The notes under the pieces were generated by a model. The model had not been told where the DNA came from, did not search any database, and saw nothing but the letters and a program-made list of their open reading frames with translations. The position numbers and the translations under genes were made by a program. Below, in pieces: positions 9,475-18,474 of a DNA stretch of 64,000 bases (position 1 is its first letter; each line of letters starts with the position of its first letter). This DNA is from Pelotomaculum isophthalicicum JI (GTDB lineage Bacteria; Bacillota; Desulfotomaculia; Desulfotomaculales; Pelotomaculaceae), in the NCBI RefSeq assembly GCF_029478095.1, contig NZ_JAKOAV010000017.1, forward strand, positions 21,057 through 85,056, in the 5' to 3' direction.

Positions 9475-9705
9475 CTTTTTACCCCTTTCTTAATTCCAAA
9501 ATATAGCCCTTCTTAATACTAATATAACAAATATACATTATTGTTACTATTCCGGTATTCAAAATTCAGAGGGCATAATTCAGGAATAATTCAAGACTAT
9601 AAATAGTTCTCTGATTCTGCCCTAAAAATAAACCTCAACCATTTCTTCCGTCTGATGGTGAAGCGAAGCTTCATGGCCGTCCGACTCCTGACTTCTGAGC
9701 AGTTA

Positions 9706-10809
9706 TCAATCTCCAAATGAGATGCCAATCTGCTTTGCCGCGCGAATCAAGTCACCATCCACAGGGACCAGGCGTTGTTCACCGACCGCGTCCGCCAGAG
9801 GCACCGATTCAATATTCGGGGTGCGCAGGCATACCATTTCTCCAAATTTGCCCGCCATAACCAGGTTGACAGCGCCGGTGCCGTAACGGGTTGCCAGGAT
9901 GCGGTCAAAAGCCGTGGGGGTTCCTCCCCGCTGCAAGTGTCCCAATACCGTGGTCCTTGATTCCATGCCGGTTTCTTCTTCTATCTGATAAGAAACAACA
10001 TTGCCGATGCCTCCGAGGCGAACCGGGTCAAAGCTGTCCTCCACCCTGCGCTGGACCACCATCTCACCCCCGACCGGCTTTGCCCCTTCCGCCACAACCA
10101 CGATGCTGAACTTCTTCCCCTGTTCCTGCCTGTCAGTAATTTTCTTAATTACATTTTCCATTGAAAAAGGTATTTCCGGAATCAAAATAACGTCGGCTCC
10201 GCCCGCAAGGCCGGCTTCAAGCGCGATCCAACCGGCATAGCGTCCCATTACTTCCAATACGATAATCCGGTGATGTGATTCAGCGGTTGTATGCAACTTG
10301 TCAATTGCTTCGGTGGCTGTGTTTAAAGCTGTATCAAAACCGAATGTCTGGTCGGTGGCAGATAAGTCGTTGTCTATGGTTTTAGGTACGCCAACTACCG
10401 GCAAGCCCTTTTCTTCAAAGAGTTCTTTGCCGATGCTGAGACTGCCGTCACCGCCAATAATGATCATCGCGTCGATGTTATGTATGTTAATATTTTCAAC
10501 CACACGGTCCGACACATCTTTAAACACTTTTTGCCCGTTAATGATCATCGGATAATGAAAAGGGTTGTCACGGTTGGTAGTACCCAGGATAGTACCTCCG
10601 CGGGGCAGAATACCGACTACATCCTTCTCGGTCAAATCACGCGCCCGGTTTTGGATCAGCCCGCCAAAACCATTTTCAAAACCGACCACAGTAAGCCGGT
10701 ATTCTCTAATAGCGGTTTTAACCACTGCGCGAATTACAGCGTTAAGTCCCGGACAGTCACCACCGCCGGTCAGCACTCCGATCCGCCTGATTGTTTTATT
10801 TACCGCCAC
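9706..10809 (-). CDS. pfkA: 6-phosphofructokinase
   Basis: Phosphorylates fructose 6-phosphate in glycolysis. Visible: TGGGDCPGLNAVIRA at the N-terminus, IIGGDGSLSIGKEL, PKTIDNDLSATDQTFGFDTA, MGRYAGWIAL and LGHLQRGGTPTAFDR. The phosphoryl-donor determinants are Gly in GGDGS and Lys in PKTIDND. That pair is found in the ATP-using members of PFK group III (as in Streptomyces), whereas pyrophosphate enzymes have Asp with Lys and classical bacterial enzymes Gly with Gly. ATP use is therefore my inference. I chose GTG at 10809 because GGAGGG sits 7-8 bases upstream; the ATG at 10824 would put that site inside the gene. Confidence 0.92.
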   Translation of the reverse strand: MAVNKTIRRIGVLTGGGDCPGLNAVIRAVVKTAIREYRLTVVGFENGFGGLIQNRARDLTEKDVVGILPRGGTILGTTNRDNPFHYPMIINGQKVFKDVSDRVVENINIHNIDAMIIIGGDGSLSIGKELFEEKGLPVVGVPKTIDNDLSATDQTFGFDTALNTATEAIDKLHTTAESHHRIIVLEVMGRYAGWIALEAGLAGGADVILIPEIPFSMENVIKKITDRQEQGKKFSIVVVAEGAKPVGGEMVVQRRVEDSFDPVRLGGIGNVVSYQIEEETGMESRTTVLGHLQRGGTPTAFDRILATRYGTGAVNLVMAGKFGEMVCLRTPNIESVPLADAVGEQRLVPVDGDLIRAAKQIGISFGD

Positions 10810-10853
10810 ATTTATTCCCTCCATTCATTGGCAAATATCATAAGTCTACGATA

Positions 10854-11630
10854 TCATTTTGAGGATATGAAATCAATGATATGTTTATTGACAATCCCCG
10901 GTTTCTCCAACATCAGCATATGGCCCGCCCCTTCAATCTCGACTAACCTGGCGCAGGGCAGTCCGCATTCCAGCAAACGGGCGTATTGCAATGGTGTAAG
11001 CAAGTCGCCGGTCCCGGTCATAATTAGCGCCGGCAATTGAATTTCTGATAGCCGGGAGGTTACGTCAAAATATTTACACGCGGAGAAGTCCCTAAACCAT
11101 ACCACCGGGCTGACGGAGTTAATTTCCCTTAAGGCAAGCTCTCTAAATTGTGGCAGAGCGTTTTTGCTGTAAACGAGATCAACCAACTCGTGATTGTGCC
11201 GCCCGTTTTTCAACATCTCTAGAATCGCGTTTATTGCACTAAATTTAGCGCTGGTTGCGATTAAAATAACACCTGCCAACATTTCCGGGTGATTGAGGGA
11301 AAAGTCCAATACAACCGCTCCTCCCATGGAATGACCGGCCAGGTAAAAGCCGCCGTCGATCACCTTGGCGGCAAATTTGTTGAGAAACTCCCGGTAAGCT
11401 TTTATACTGTCACATGAAGTCCCCGCCGATTTCCCGTGACCTGGCAAGTCCGGCGCAATAACACGGAAGTTGCTTCCTAATCCAGTTAATTGTTTTGTCC
11501 AATAGCTGCCGTTGCCACCGGCTCCATGTACAAAAACGATTGTTTTACCCACACCGCCCGTTTTTTCCGGATTACGTTCATAATAAAAGTACTGAACGTT
11601 ATCCAGTTCGCAGTAAGGCATTTCATTCAC
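10854..11630 (-). CDS. Alpha/beta-fold hydrolase
   Basis: Protein of 258 residues with the complete serine-hydrolase apparatus: oxyanion-hole segment FVHGAGGNGSYW, nucleophile elbow LAGHSMGGAVVLDF, acid in ALIMTGTGDLLTP, and histidine in IEGAGHMLMLEKP. There is no signal peptide, so it is probably cytoplasmic. This family covers esterases, lactonases and C-C hydrolases; nothing here narrows the substrate. The start is GTG at 11630, with an in-frame ATG three codons later. Confidence 0.85.
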   Translation of the reverse strand: MNEMPYCELDNVQYFYYERNPEKTGGVGKTIVFVHGAGGNGSYWTKQLTGLGSNFRVIAPDLPGHGKSAGTSCDSIKAYREFLNKFAAKVIDGGFYLAGHSMGGAVVLDFSLNHPEMLAGVILIATSAKFSAINAILEMLKNGRHNHELVDLVYSKNALPQFRELALREINSVSPVVWFRDFSACKYFDVTSRLSEIQLPALIMTGTGDLLTPLQYARLLECGLPCARLVEIEGAGHMLMLEKPGIVNKHIIDFISSK

Positions 11631-11635
11631 CTACC

Positions 11636-11666
11636 AAAAATAAAAGCTATCGCTTAAGCCGATAGC
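11636..11666 (-). terminator. Intrinsic terminator
   Basis: Minus strand: GCTATCG pairs perfectly with CGATAGC over a 7-base loop and is followed by TTTTATTTTT. It sits between the UPF0182 gene (which ends at 11733) and the hydrolase gene, so it ends the upstream transcript. Confidence 0.8.
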
Positions 11667-11689
11667 GATCGGTAACTTATTATTTTTAC

Positions 11690-11720
11690 GTTCATGGAAG
11701 GGGAGTTCCCTTCCATGAAC
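11690..11720. repeat. 13-bp perfect inverted repeat downstream of the UPF0182 gene
   Basis: GTTCATGGAAGGG and CCCTTCCATGAAC flank a 5-base loop. There is no T run on the minus strand, so it probably works with the terminator at 11636-11666, for example as an mRNA 3'-end stabilising hairpin; on the plus strand TTTTATTATTT follows. Confidence 0.6.
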
Positions 11721-11732
11721 ACGTTTTATTAT

Positions 11733-14477
11733 TTATTGACCGGTTTTATTCACTAAATCCGTCAAGGTCTGTTTCAATTTGGACAGCGATTCGCCATACC
11801 CGGACCAATCCCCTGATTTAAGCTTGTTTTGCGCCTCATCATAAAGCTGGTTGGCCTTTTGAGCAAGGTCAGCCACACTTGCAGGAGACAGAGGCTGAGC
11901 ACTGGGTTCAGACAAAGCTGTTGGTTTCTGCGCGCCCCCGCTGGGACTGAATATTTTTTCCAATGCTCTATCCAAAGTTGGTTCCATCACCACCATATCG
12001 CCATGGGCTACGATCACCCGGCGCAATTCAGGCATCTTGCTTTGCTCAGCCTGCAGGTAAAGCGGTTCAACATAGAGCAAGGCGTCCTTAATCGGGATGA
12101 CCAGCAGGTTGCCCCGGATCACCCTGGAGCCGCGTTGATCCCATAGAGACAACTGTTGAGATATCGTTGTATCCTGATTAACCCTGGCTTCGATCTGCAT
12201 TGGCCCATAAACCAGTTCCTGCTTGGGAAAACCGTACGCCAGCAGCTTTCCATAATCCGCACCATCAGACCTGGCCGCCAGCCAGGCAATCATGTTCTTC
12301 TTGTTCTGCGGTGTAAACGGCATTATTAGCACAAACTCCGGTTTGCTTTCACCGGGCAACTTGATAATCGTATAGTAAGGTTGCATTGCTTTCTCTTCGT
12401 TGCCGAAAAGTTCAGTCGGCAAATTCCATTTGTCTTCCTTATTGTAAAAAACCTGCGGATCTTCCATATGATACACGGCATACATATTCGCCTGAATATT
12501 GAAAAGGTCCGCGGGATAGCGTATATGCTGTTTAAGGTCGTCGGGCATTTCATCGAGCGATTTGAACAACCCGGGGAAAATCTTGCTGTAGGTTAAAACC
12601 ACCGGGTCTCCCGGATCACTGATATAAAAAACAACATTGCCCGTATAGGCGTCTATCACTACCTTCACAGCGTTACGAATATAGTTGTTGACTTTATTAT
12701 ATGGTTCGGAGTAAGGATACTTGTCCGTAGTGGTATAGGCGTCCCACATCCAATATAGTTTTCCTTCACTCAAAACCATATAAGGATCACTGTCATAATC
12801 AAGAAAGGGAGCAATTTTTTGCACTCTCTGTTTAATATTACGGTAGTATAGAATCCTGCTGTTGTTGTCGACATCGCTGGCAAGCAGCAATTTATAGTCC
12901 CCGAAAGAAAAAGCATACATGACCCGGCGCAGGAAACTCCCTAAATTGACGCCGCCTCCGCCCTCATATGTCGAAAAGACATTATCATCACCGCTGGGGT
13001 AGTCAAATTCCAGGGTCTTGGTATTTACGATAACATAATTGTCGGTCAGTTCACCGTAATAGATTTCCGGCCGGGTGACTTTTAGGTCGGTTGTGGTTGC
13101 CGGCGGGATATCTTTCAATAAGAAAGCCGGCAAACCTTCCCCGGTAAGTTCATTTACAGGACTCATGGCGATACCGTAGCCATGGGTGTATTTAAGCCGC
13201 TGGTTCATCCAGGTCTTGGCCTGAGTAGGCAGGTGCTCCTGATTCAATTCCCTGGCCGCCAGCATAACTTGACGGTAACGGCCGTCCACCAGGTAGCGGT
13301 CAACGTCAATATCTTTAAATTGATAATAAAGTCTCATTTCCTGGAGCTGGCTGTAAGTCTGCTGGAGAGGCTCCCAGTCCCAGAGGCGGATGTTGCCGAC
13401 TGTATCCTTGTTAGCCTGGATGTCTTCCAGCGACAATACTTTTCCGGCTGGAAAACTTCTTTTTTCAATAGCGTCAAGGTTATATGCCTTCCTGGTAAAC
13501 TGGATGTTCCTCTCAAGGTACGGAGTCTCCATGGAAATTTCATTTGGCGTAACCATAAATCTTTGCACAAATATCGGATATATCCCGCCCAGCAATACTG
13601 AAGCAAGCAAGAGAAATCCGATGCTGTACACGATAAGTTTAAACCGGCGCAAGAACAGGTTCACCAAAATAGCGAGAGCGCAAATAAGAGCGATATAGGT
13701 CAGCACCTTATAGGCAAATAGCGTGGTATGGATAGCGGTATAACCAGGTCCCCATACGGCGCCGTGATGAGTGAACAGCAGGGCGTATTGATCAAGCTGG
13801 TATCCCACGGCTTTTAAAGAGAAGAAAAGGACGGCCAGAATAGACAAATGATAACGGGCCGCCATAGACTGCAGGAGCTTGCCGGGCGCACCCTGGACGA
13901 CGCTAACGAGAAAGTAGATTACGCACACCCAAAAAGCAATAATCAGGATGGTCCAGCTTGCCACGTTGTATAAAAACTGATAGAAAGGAAGCTGGAAGAC
14001 GTAAAATCCGATATCACGCTGAAAAACTGGATCTAATCCGCCAAAAGAAGTCGGGTGAAGAAATTTTTGCAGGGTAACCCAGTCCCCCGCGACAGTAAAG
14101 CTGAACAAGAAAGCCATAATCAGGCTTAAGACCGTATAAGCGGCTAATAAATACCCTGGATTAAAAAACCTGCTTAAAGGTGACGCCTGAATTGTTACCA
14201 GATTGTCTTCCCTAAAAACCGCCGCTTTCTGCGAAGCCTTGATTAACGGACCGCGTGTCAGGAGGAGGTTAAGAAACAGCAGAATGAAAAAGGCGGCGCT
14301 GGCGGCAAAACGCAGGCCCAAATCCGAAACAATGATCGTCATAAATACCCGCTGGTAGCTGAGAGATTGGAACCACAACCAGTCGGTGTAAAGTTGCGCG
14401 CTTTTTACGGATATTGCCAGCAAAATAAGGGTTAGTCCTAAAAACGTGATAAAGGACCATCGCAATTTGTTATACAA
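11733..14477 (-). CDS. UPF0182 family membrane protein
   Basis: Large integral membrane protein of 914 residues. The N-terminal third contains about seven hydrophobic segments (for example FITFLGLTLILLAISV, FFILLFLNLLL, ILVNLFLRRF with LIVYSIGFLLLASVLLGGIY), followed by a long extracytoplasmic domain with the family's conserved regions (ERNIQFTRKAYNLD, LWDWEPLQQTYSQLQ, PRITRGNLL-like RVIRGNLLVIPI, LYVEPLYLQAEQ). The C-terminal about 80 residues are low-complexity, then helical. The family is widespread in Clostridia, actinobacteria and cyanobacteria without a proven function. It is flanked by terminators and is probably transcribed alone or with the small protein gene upstream. Confidence 0.9.
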   Translation of the reverse strand: MYNKLRWSFITFLGLTLILLAISVKSAQLYTDWLWFQSLSYQRVFMTIIVSDLGLRFAASAAFFILLFLNLLLTRGPLIKASQKAAVFREDNLVTIQASPLSRFFNPGYLLAAYTVLSLIMAFLFSFTVAGDWVTLQKFLHPTSFGGLDPVFQRDIGFYVFQLPFYQFLYNVASWTILIIAFWVCVIYFLVSVVQGAPGKLLQSMAARYHLSILAVLFFSLKAVGYQLDQYALLFTHHGAVWGPGYTAIHTTLFAYKVLTYIALICALAILVNLFLRRFKLIVYSIGFLLLASVLLGGIYPIFVQRFMVTPNEISMETPYLERNIQFTRKAYNLDAIEKRSFPAGKVLSLEDIQANKDTVGNIRLWDWEPLQQTYSQLQEMRLYYQFKDIDVDRYLVDGRYRQVMLAARELNQEHLPTQAKTWMNQRLKYTHGYGIAMSPVNELTGEGLPAFLLKDIPPATTTDLKVTRPEIYYGELTDNYVIVNTKTLEFDYPSGDDNVFSTYEGGGGVNLGSFLRRVMYAFSFGDYKLLLASDVDNNSRILYYRNIKQRVQKIAPFLDYDSDPYMVLSEGKLYWMWDAYTTTDKYPYSEPYNKVNNYIRNAVKVVIDAYTGNVVFYISDPGDPVVLTYSKIFPGLFKSLDEMPDDLKQHIRYPADLFNIQANMYAVYHMEDPQVFYNKEDKWNLPTELFGNEEKAMQPYYTIIKLPGESKPEFVLIMPFTPQNKKNMIAWLAARSDGADYGKLLAYGFPKQELVYGPMQIEARVNQDTTISQQLSLWDQRGSRVIRGNLLVIPIKDALLYVEPLYLQAEQSKMPELRRVIVAHGDMVVMEPTLDRALEKIFSPSGGAQKPTALSEPSAQPLSPASVADLAQKANQLYDEAQNKLKSGDWSGYGESLSKLKQTLTDLVNKTGQ

Positions 14478-14518
14478 ACAATTAACCTCCTGTAAGCAAT
14501 ATTATCCATTAGAGTCAT

Positions 14519-14704
14519 TCACATCGGCTTGGGATTTTTCTGGCCTTTATCAGCTTCATTTTTCAGCTTGGCCTGGCACATTACACAAAATACGGATGAC
14601 TTCTTTCTGATAATTTCATCATCGTCATCGTCGTCATCATATTTATCAGCTATTACCACTTCTTCCTCGATCAATTTACCGCATAACATACAACGTGTTT
14701 TCAT
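14519..14704 (-). CDS. Small two-CXXC zinc-finger-like protein with an Asp run
   Basis: Protein of 61 residues. Two pairs of cysteines (CMLCGK near residue 5, CVMCQAK near residue 40) look like one zinc-binding site, resembling short DUF2197/YlaI-type proteins. Between them is a run of seven aspartates followed by EIIRKK. An AGGTGTAG sequence precedes the ATG. Its reading frame, spacing and cysteines support a real gene, but I do not recognise a specific family. Confidence 0.6.
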   Translation of the reverse strand: MKTRCMLCGKLIEEEVVIADKYDDDDDDDEIIRKKSSVFCVMCQAKLKNEADKGQKNPKPM

Positions 14705-14850
14705 ACCCTACACCTCCGCATTTTAATTGAGCAACATTAAATATTCGCTGTCGCCCTTCTTAAATCCTGCCCGTAATATAACGGAGTTCTATAGGATACG
14801 CAAAATGTTTTCTTTTTCCATAGTTTAACCCAATTAATAAAAAATAGTTT

Positions 14851-15525
14851 TTATTTTAATTCATTGACAATAGCCACTCCGGCACTGGTGCCAATTCTGT
14901 CAGCCCCGGCCTCCAACATGGACAACGCTTTTGCCAGATCCCGGATCCCTCCCGATGCTTTGACGCCAATCCGTGGCCCGACTGATTGTCTAAGCAATTT
15001 AATATCAGCAGCCAGAGCGCCTTCCTTGTTAAAACCAGTTGATGTTTTTACAAAATCGGCACCCGCTGCTACGGCAACCCGGCAAGCTCGAACTTTTTCC
15101 TCGTTTGTTAAAAGGCATGTTTCCAGAATTACCTTGACAACTGCCTCAGGTTTTTCAGACTTGGCCGCGCTAACCACACCAGTAAGATCTGCCTGAGTTT
15201 TTCCAAGCAACCCGCTTTTAAAAAACCCGATGTTCATTACAACATCCACTTCTGAAGCGCCAGCTCTGACTGCCGCAGCCGCCTCAGCCGCTTTTACGGC
15301 CGGATCGCTCGCGCCCAGAGGAAAACCAATTACCGCGCAAATGCCGACCGGGGCATTTTCCAACTCCCGGTGCGCCAAATCAATGTAGCTTGGGTTAATG
15401 CATACCGACTTGAAACCGAAATCAACAGCCTCCCGGCAAAGGCCGACGATATCCTGACAAGTAGCTTCAGGTTTGAGAAGGGTGTGGTCGATCATCCCGG
15501 CCAGTACTGCTCGTGATATTTCCAT
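14851..15525 (-). CDS. deoC: Deoxyribose-phosphate aldolase
   Basis: Class I aldolase that cleaves 2-deoxyribose 5-phosphate to acetaldehyde and glyceraldehyde 3-phosphate in deoxynucleoside catabolism. At 224 residues it is of the short bacterial type. Visible: IDHTLLKPEAT at the N-terminus, VIGFPLG, EVDVVMNIGFFKSG, VKVILETCLL, the Schiff-base lysine region ADFVKTSTGF and the phosphate-binding GVKASGGIRD. The ATG shares one base with the ddl stop (TAATG), so the two genes are translationally coupled. Confidence 0.95.
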   Translation of the reverse strand: MEISRAVLAGMIDHTLLKPEATCQDIVGLCREAVDFGFKSVCINPSYIDLAHRELENAPVGICAVIGFPLGASDPAVKAAEAAAAVRAGASEVDVVMNIGFFKSGLLGKTQADLTGVVSAAKSEKPEAVVKVILETCLLTNEEKVRACRVAVAAGADFVKTSTGFNKEGALAADIKLLRQSVGPRIGVKASGGIRDLAKALSMLEAGADRIGTSAGVAIVNELK

Positions 15526-16484
15526 TATATTCCCTCAGACGCCGGATTTTTATTTAATGCCAGATTAATGATTTTCTCGACCAGTTCCGGGAATTCAATG
15601 CCCGCGGCGCGGGCGGCGTCCGGCGAGAGACTTGTGGCAGTCATGCCGGGAATCGTATTCAACTCCAGGATATACGGCTTTCCTTGGCGATCAACAATAA
15701 AATCCACCCGTGCCAGGCCCCGGCAACCTAAAGCTTTAAACGCGCGCACAGCCAAATCCTTAACCAGATCCTGCCGTTCCTCCGGGATGCGCGGCGGGAT
15801 AATATGACTACTCATACCGGTGGTATACTTGGCCTCATAGTCGTAAACACCAGTGACGGAAACAATTTCAATCAAAGGAAGAGCGATTGGTTCGTCATTT
15901 CCCAGCACCGAAGCAGTTACTTCCACTCCTTCGACAAATTGTTCAACCAGGGCGACCGGATCATGCTGAAAAGCCAGTTCCAAGGCTGGAATCAGTTCCC
16001 GCTCTTGATGCACAAAAGTTATGCCTATTGTGGAACCTTGTGTGGGCGCTTTAACTACCAGAGGCAATCCCATTTCGCCGGCAATTCGCCCTGCTATGGA
16101 CGGCATGCCGTCAAGTCCTTTTTCTTCTTTGCCGACCAGGATGAACAAAGGCGTTGGAAGACCTTCAAAGAGCAACATTTTTTTGGTAGTAATCTTATCC
16201 ATTGCCATGGCGCTAGCTAAAACACCCGAACCGGTATATGGGATACCGAGAATTTCCAACAGCCCTTGAATTGCTCCATCTTCACCGAACTTGCCATGCA
16301 GCGCCAGAAAAGCGAGATCTATTTTTTCTTCATTGATTCTGCTCACAATGTTATTGTCCACATCTATTTTTACACATGGATAACCTTTCTGCCTCAAGGC
16401 GTTGTAAACAGCCTCGCCTGTACGCAGGGACACTTCCCGCTCAGCTGATTTGCCACCCATTAACACACCAATCTTTAAAGACAA
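15525..16484 (-). CDS. ddl: D-alanine--D-alanine ligase
   Basis: ATP-grasp ligase that makes the D-Ala-D-Ala dipeptide for peptidoglycan. It has the N-terminal VLMGGKSAEREVSLRTG motif, LHGKFGEDGAIQG, YTGSGVLASAMAMDK, the KAPTQGSTIGITFV phosphate-binding loop, and the C-terminal LARVDFIVD and YILELNTIPGMT metal-binding segments. Length (319) is normal. The unusual neighbour is deoC, with which it overlaps by one base. It is divergent from tRNA-Trp. Confidence 0.95.
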   Translation of the reverse strand: MSLKIGVLMGGKSAEREVSLRTGEAVYNALRQKGYPCVKIDVDNNIVSRINEEKIDLAFLALHGKFGEDGAIQGLLEILGIPYTGSGVLASAMAMDKITTKKMLLFEGLPTPLFILVGKEEKGLDGMPSIAGRIAGEMGLPLVVKAPTQGSTIGITFVHQERELIPALELAFQHDPVALVEQFVEGVEVTASVLGNDEPIALPLIEIVSVTGVYDYEAKYTTGMSSHIIPPRIPEERQDLVKDLAVRAFKALGCRGLARVDFIVDRQGKPYILELNTIPGMTATSLSPDAARAAGIEFPELVEKIINLALNKNPASEGI

Positions 16485-16540
16485 ATTCCATTACCTCACT
16501 TTTTGATTTTATAGTTATTCTAAAATTATATTCGCCCAAT

Positions 16541-16571
16541 AACAAGAAAAACTTACAAAAGAGTTTTTCTT
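16541..16571. repeat. Inverted repeat between ddl and tRNA-Trp
   Basis: AAGAAAAACT and AGTTTTTCTT form a 10-bp perfect inverted repeat around about 9 bases. Its right arm touches the -35 box of the tRNA promoter. It could be an operator or a bidirectional terminator; the sequence does not decide. Confidence 0.45.
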
Positions 16572-16598
16572 GACGTGATAATATGGTTATTATATAAT
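16570..16598 (+). promoter_or_regulatory. Promoter of tRNA-Trp
   Basis: -35 TTGACG at 16570-16575, 17-bp spacer, perfect -10 TATAAT at 16593-16598, about 24 bases before the mature tRNA 5' end. Confidence 0.85.
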
Positions 16599-16621
16599 AA
16601 CGAACGGAGGATAAGCGACAT

Positions 16622-16697
16622 AGGGGAGTAGCTCAATTGGTAGAGCATCGGTCTCCAAAACCGAGGGTTGCGGGTTCGATCCCTGTCTCCCCTGCCA
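16622..16697 (+). tRNA. tRNA-Trp (anticodon CCA)
   Basis: Acceptor arm AGGGGAG pairs with CTCCCCT, the D-arm GCTC/GAGC, anticodon loop CTCCAAA on the stem TCGGT/ACCGA, and T-arm GCGGGTTCGATCCCTGT. The 3' CCA is encoded. A promoter and a terminator frame it as a single-gene unit. Confidence 0.97.
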
Positions 16698-16701
16698 CTT
16701 T

Positions 16702-16733
16702 TCTCAAGGGTTTCAGCCTTTGAGAATTTTTTT
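16702..16733 (+). terminator. Intrinsic terminator of tRNA-Trp
   Basis: TCTCAAGG pairs with CCTTTGAGA (one bulge) around TTTCAG and is followed by ATTTTTTT. Confidence 0.85.
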
Positions 16734-16744
16734 ATGGAGGGTTT

Positions 16745-17195
16745 GGACAGATTAATCGTCTCGTAAGTAATAGCTATGGCCAAGTTGCTTTTCCCAACCC
16801 CCGGCGGGCCTAGAATCCTCTGCCGAACTTCATCGGGGTTTCTTACTATGCTTCGTCCTCTCAGCGACGACGAACTGCTTAATATTCCGCTCGATCCGCT
16901 GCGGTCGTCCCTTGGTTGCCAGGAGACATGGCTCGGTATTACTTATTACCCATTGTCCGCCGGCCAAGGTTACAGGCCATTTCCCGGTCCTTGTCTGATT
17001 GACCCAGACGAAAGCGACAGTTTTATATTTGAACCCCCAGGCCGTAATGACCTCATCTCTGGCTGCAAGGTCTTGTACCGGCAGGGACCTAATCCATGTG
17101 TGGGACTGCGTTTCGTAATGAGTTTCAGCACCTTGCCTGTGGCCTCTCATTTTGTCGTTATAGCTCCAGGGAGGGCCTGCGTAAATATCTGACAT
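16745..17195 (-). pseudogene. MT-A70 adenine methyltransferase remnant running into an IstB-like fragment
   Basis: From an ATG at 17195 the minus strand encodes a recognisable MT-A70 (N6-adenine methyltransferase) sequence: IYAGPPWSYNDKMRGH, ETHY, LPVQDLAA, then AWGFKYKTVAFVWV, CLLATKGRPQRI and HSKKP. It is broken in several ways. The catalytic DPPW is GPPW, about 20 residues are deleted before AWGFKYKT, and the frame stops at 16830. One frame over it continues as DEVRQRIL and then directly GPPGVGKSNLAIAI, which is a Walker A segment like that of IS21-type IstB proteins. I read this as a deletion scar of a mobile element beside tRNA-Trp. Confidence 0.7.
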
Positions 17196-17303
17196 TGCTT
17201 GTCCGGGAACAATATAATATCAGCCATTTACCTGCCCCTTAAAATCCATAAAGGATAAAATTGTTTTACAGCCCCTCGCAATAGAACAAAATAGAACAAA
17301 ATC

Positions 17304-17336
17304 ATAACCACCGGTATGATGAAACTCGGTGGTTAT
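17304..17336. terminator. 10-bp perfect hairpin downstream of a small hydrophobic ORF
   Basis: ATAACCACCG and CGGTGGTTAT flank a 13-base loop. On the minus strand it is followed by a weak ATTTTG stretch. It sits about 30 bases after the stop of the small frame ending at 17368 and may be its terminator. Confidence 0.5.
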
Positions 17337-17367
17337 AAACGCAATCTTTAATTTAGGTTTTTACAGT

Positions 17368-17472
17368 TTAAATACAGCCGCCAAAGCATCCCACGCCAAA
17401 AATGATCAGGATGAAGATCAAGAAAATAATAAACCCTATATTACCAAAACCTGCTGTGCCAACAGCACCATC
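17368..17472 (-). other. Possible small hydrophobic protein (YjcZ-like), no normal start codon
   Basis: The minus strand encodes about 34 residues: a glycine-rich start (GTAGFGNIG), one hydrophobic helix (FIIFLIFILIIFGVG) and the C-terminus CFGGCI. That layout matches the very small YjcZ-type membrane proteins of spore formers. The frame is closed upstream by TGA four codons before the first Asp shown and has no ATG, GTG or TTG. It is therefore either a remnant or a frameshifted gene. Between 17196 and 17562 I see nothing else. Confidence 0.35.
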
Positions 17473-17562
17473 TACTGCATATCAAAACTTCTTACTTAAA
17501 TAAGCTTTTAGACAATTTGCCTTTTAACCCTATAGTTGAATATCTAGAATATTGTTTATCAT

Positions 17563-18462
17563 TTATGCCCGTGCTCCCCTGGGTTTACTGCGCTCTTCCA
17601 CCTTTTTGAAATCATACCAGAGCGGGCTGGCATTAAAGATTGACGAATAAGCGCCACTTGACACACCGATCAACAAAGCCAGGACCATATTGTGAATCGT
17701 TGCGCCACCCAGTAAGAACAAGGCCACCAGGACAAGTATAACTGTCAGCACCGTGTTGATCGAGCGGGCCAGGGTTTGCCACAGGCTGTTGTTGATAATA
17801 TCCTCCAAGACCTCGCCCTTTTTCCTGTTATGCATATTTTCACGAATCCGGTCAAAAATTACGATGGTGTCATTTATCGAATAACCGATAATTGTCAGGA
17901 CCGCTGCCACGAAGGTGCTGTCCACTTCGATCTGAAATATTGAGAAAATTCCGAGTATCACCAGAGTATCGTGCAGTAAGGCGATAATGGCCGCGATACC
18001 CTGCTTGAACTCAAACCGCCAGGCGATGTAGACGACCATCAGGATCGAGGCCACACCCAGCGCCAGCAAGGCCTTTCTGAGCAACTCCTGGCCGATTACG
18101 GGACCGACCCGCTCATTGCGCTGCACTGTGACGCCACCCAGTTTCTGGTCCAGATTCTGTACTATTGTTAAGTTTTCATCCTCGGTAAGTTCTCTGGTTC
18201 TAATAAGAAAATCGGTTTCACCGCTGCGCTGGATAGAAGCGCCCTCCAAGCCAAAATCCGCCAGCACTCCCCTGACCTGCTCAACCTCAGTGGGCTGGTT
18301 GAATCTCAAATCCAACAGGCTGCCGCCCCGGAAGTCAATGCCCAGATTGAGTCCCTGACTGAAAAGTGATATGATTCCAGGCACGATCACCAAAATAGAA
18401 ATTACGTACCATATTTTTCTTAATTTAATAAAGTGGAACGGTTTTTTGTCTCTTAACATCAA
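17563..18462 (-). CDS. secF: Protein translocase subunit SecF
   Basis: Membrane subunit of the SecDF complex that uses the proton gradient to pull exported proteins across the membrane. It has one N-terminal transmembrane helix (WYVISILVIVPGIISLF), the periplasmic GIDFRGGSLLDLRF region, then five helices with the family motifs GYSINDTIVIFDRIREN and RSINTVLTVILVLVALFLLGG. Length (299) is normal. It follows secD by 12 bases. Confidence 0.96.
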   Translation of the reverse strand: MMLRDKKPFHFIKLRKIWYVISILVIVPGIISLFSQGLNLGIDFRGGSLLDLRFNQPTEVEQVRGVLADFGLEGASIQRSGETDFLIRTRELTEDENLTIVQNLDQKLGGVTVQRNERVGPVIGQELLRKALLALGVASILMVVYIAWRFEFKQGIAAIIALLHDTLVILGIFSIFQIEVDSTFVAAVLTIIGYSINDTIVIFDRIRENMHNRKKGEVLEDIINNSLWQTLARSINTVLTVILVLVALFLLGGATIHNMVLALLIGVSSGAYSSIFNASPLWYDFKKVEERSKPRGARA

Positions 18463-18474
18463 CTTTGTCTCCCC

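Noticed and set aside
16776..17192. 138-codon plus-strand frame
   Set aside because: It is the shadow of the MT-A70 remnant on the minus strand.
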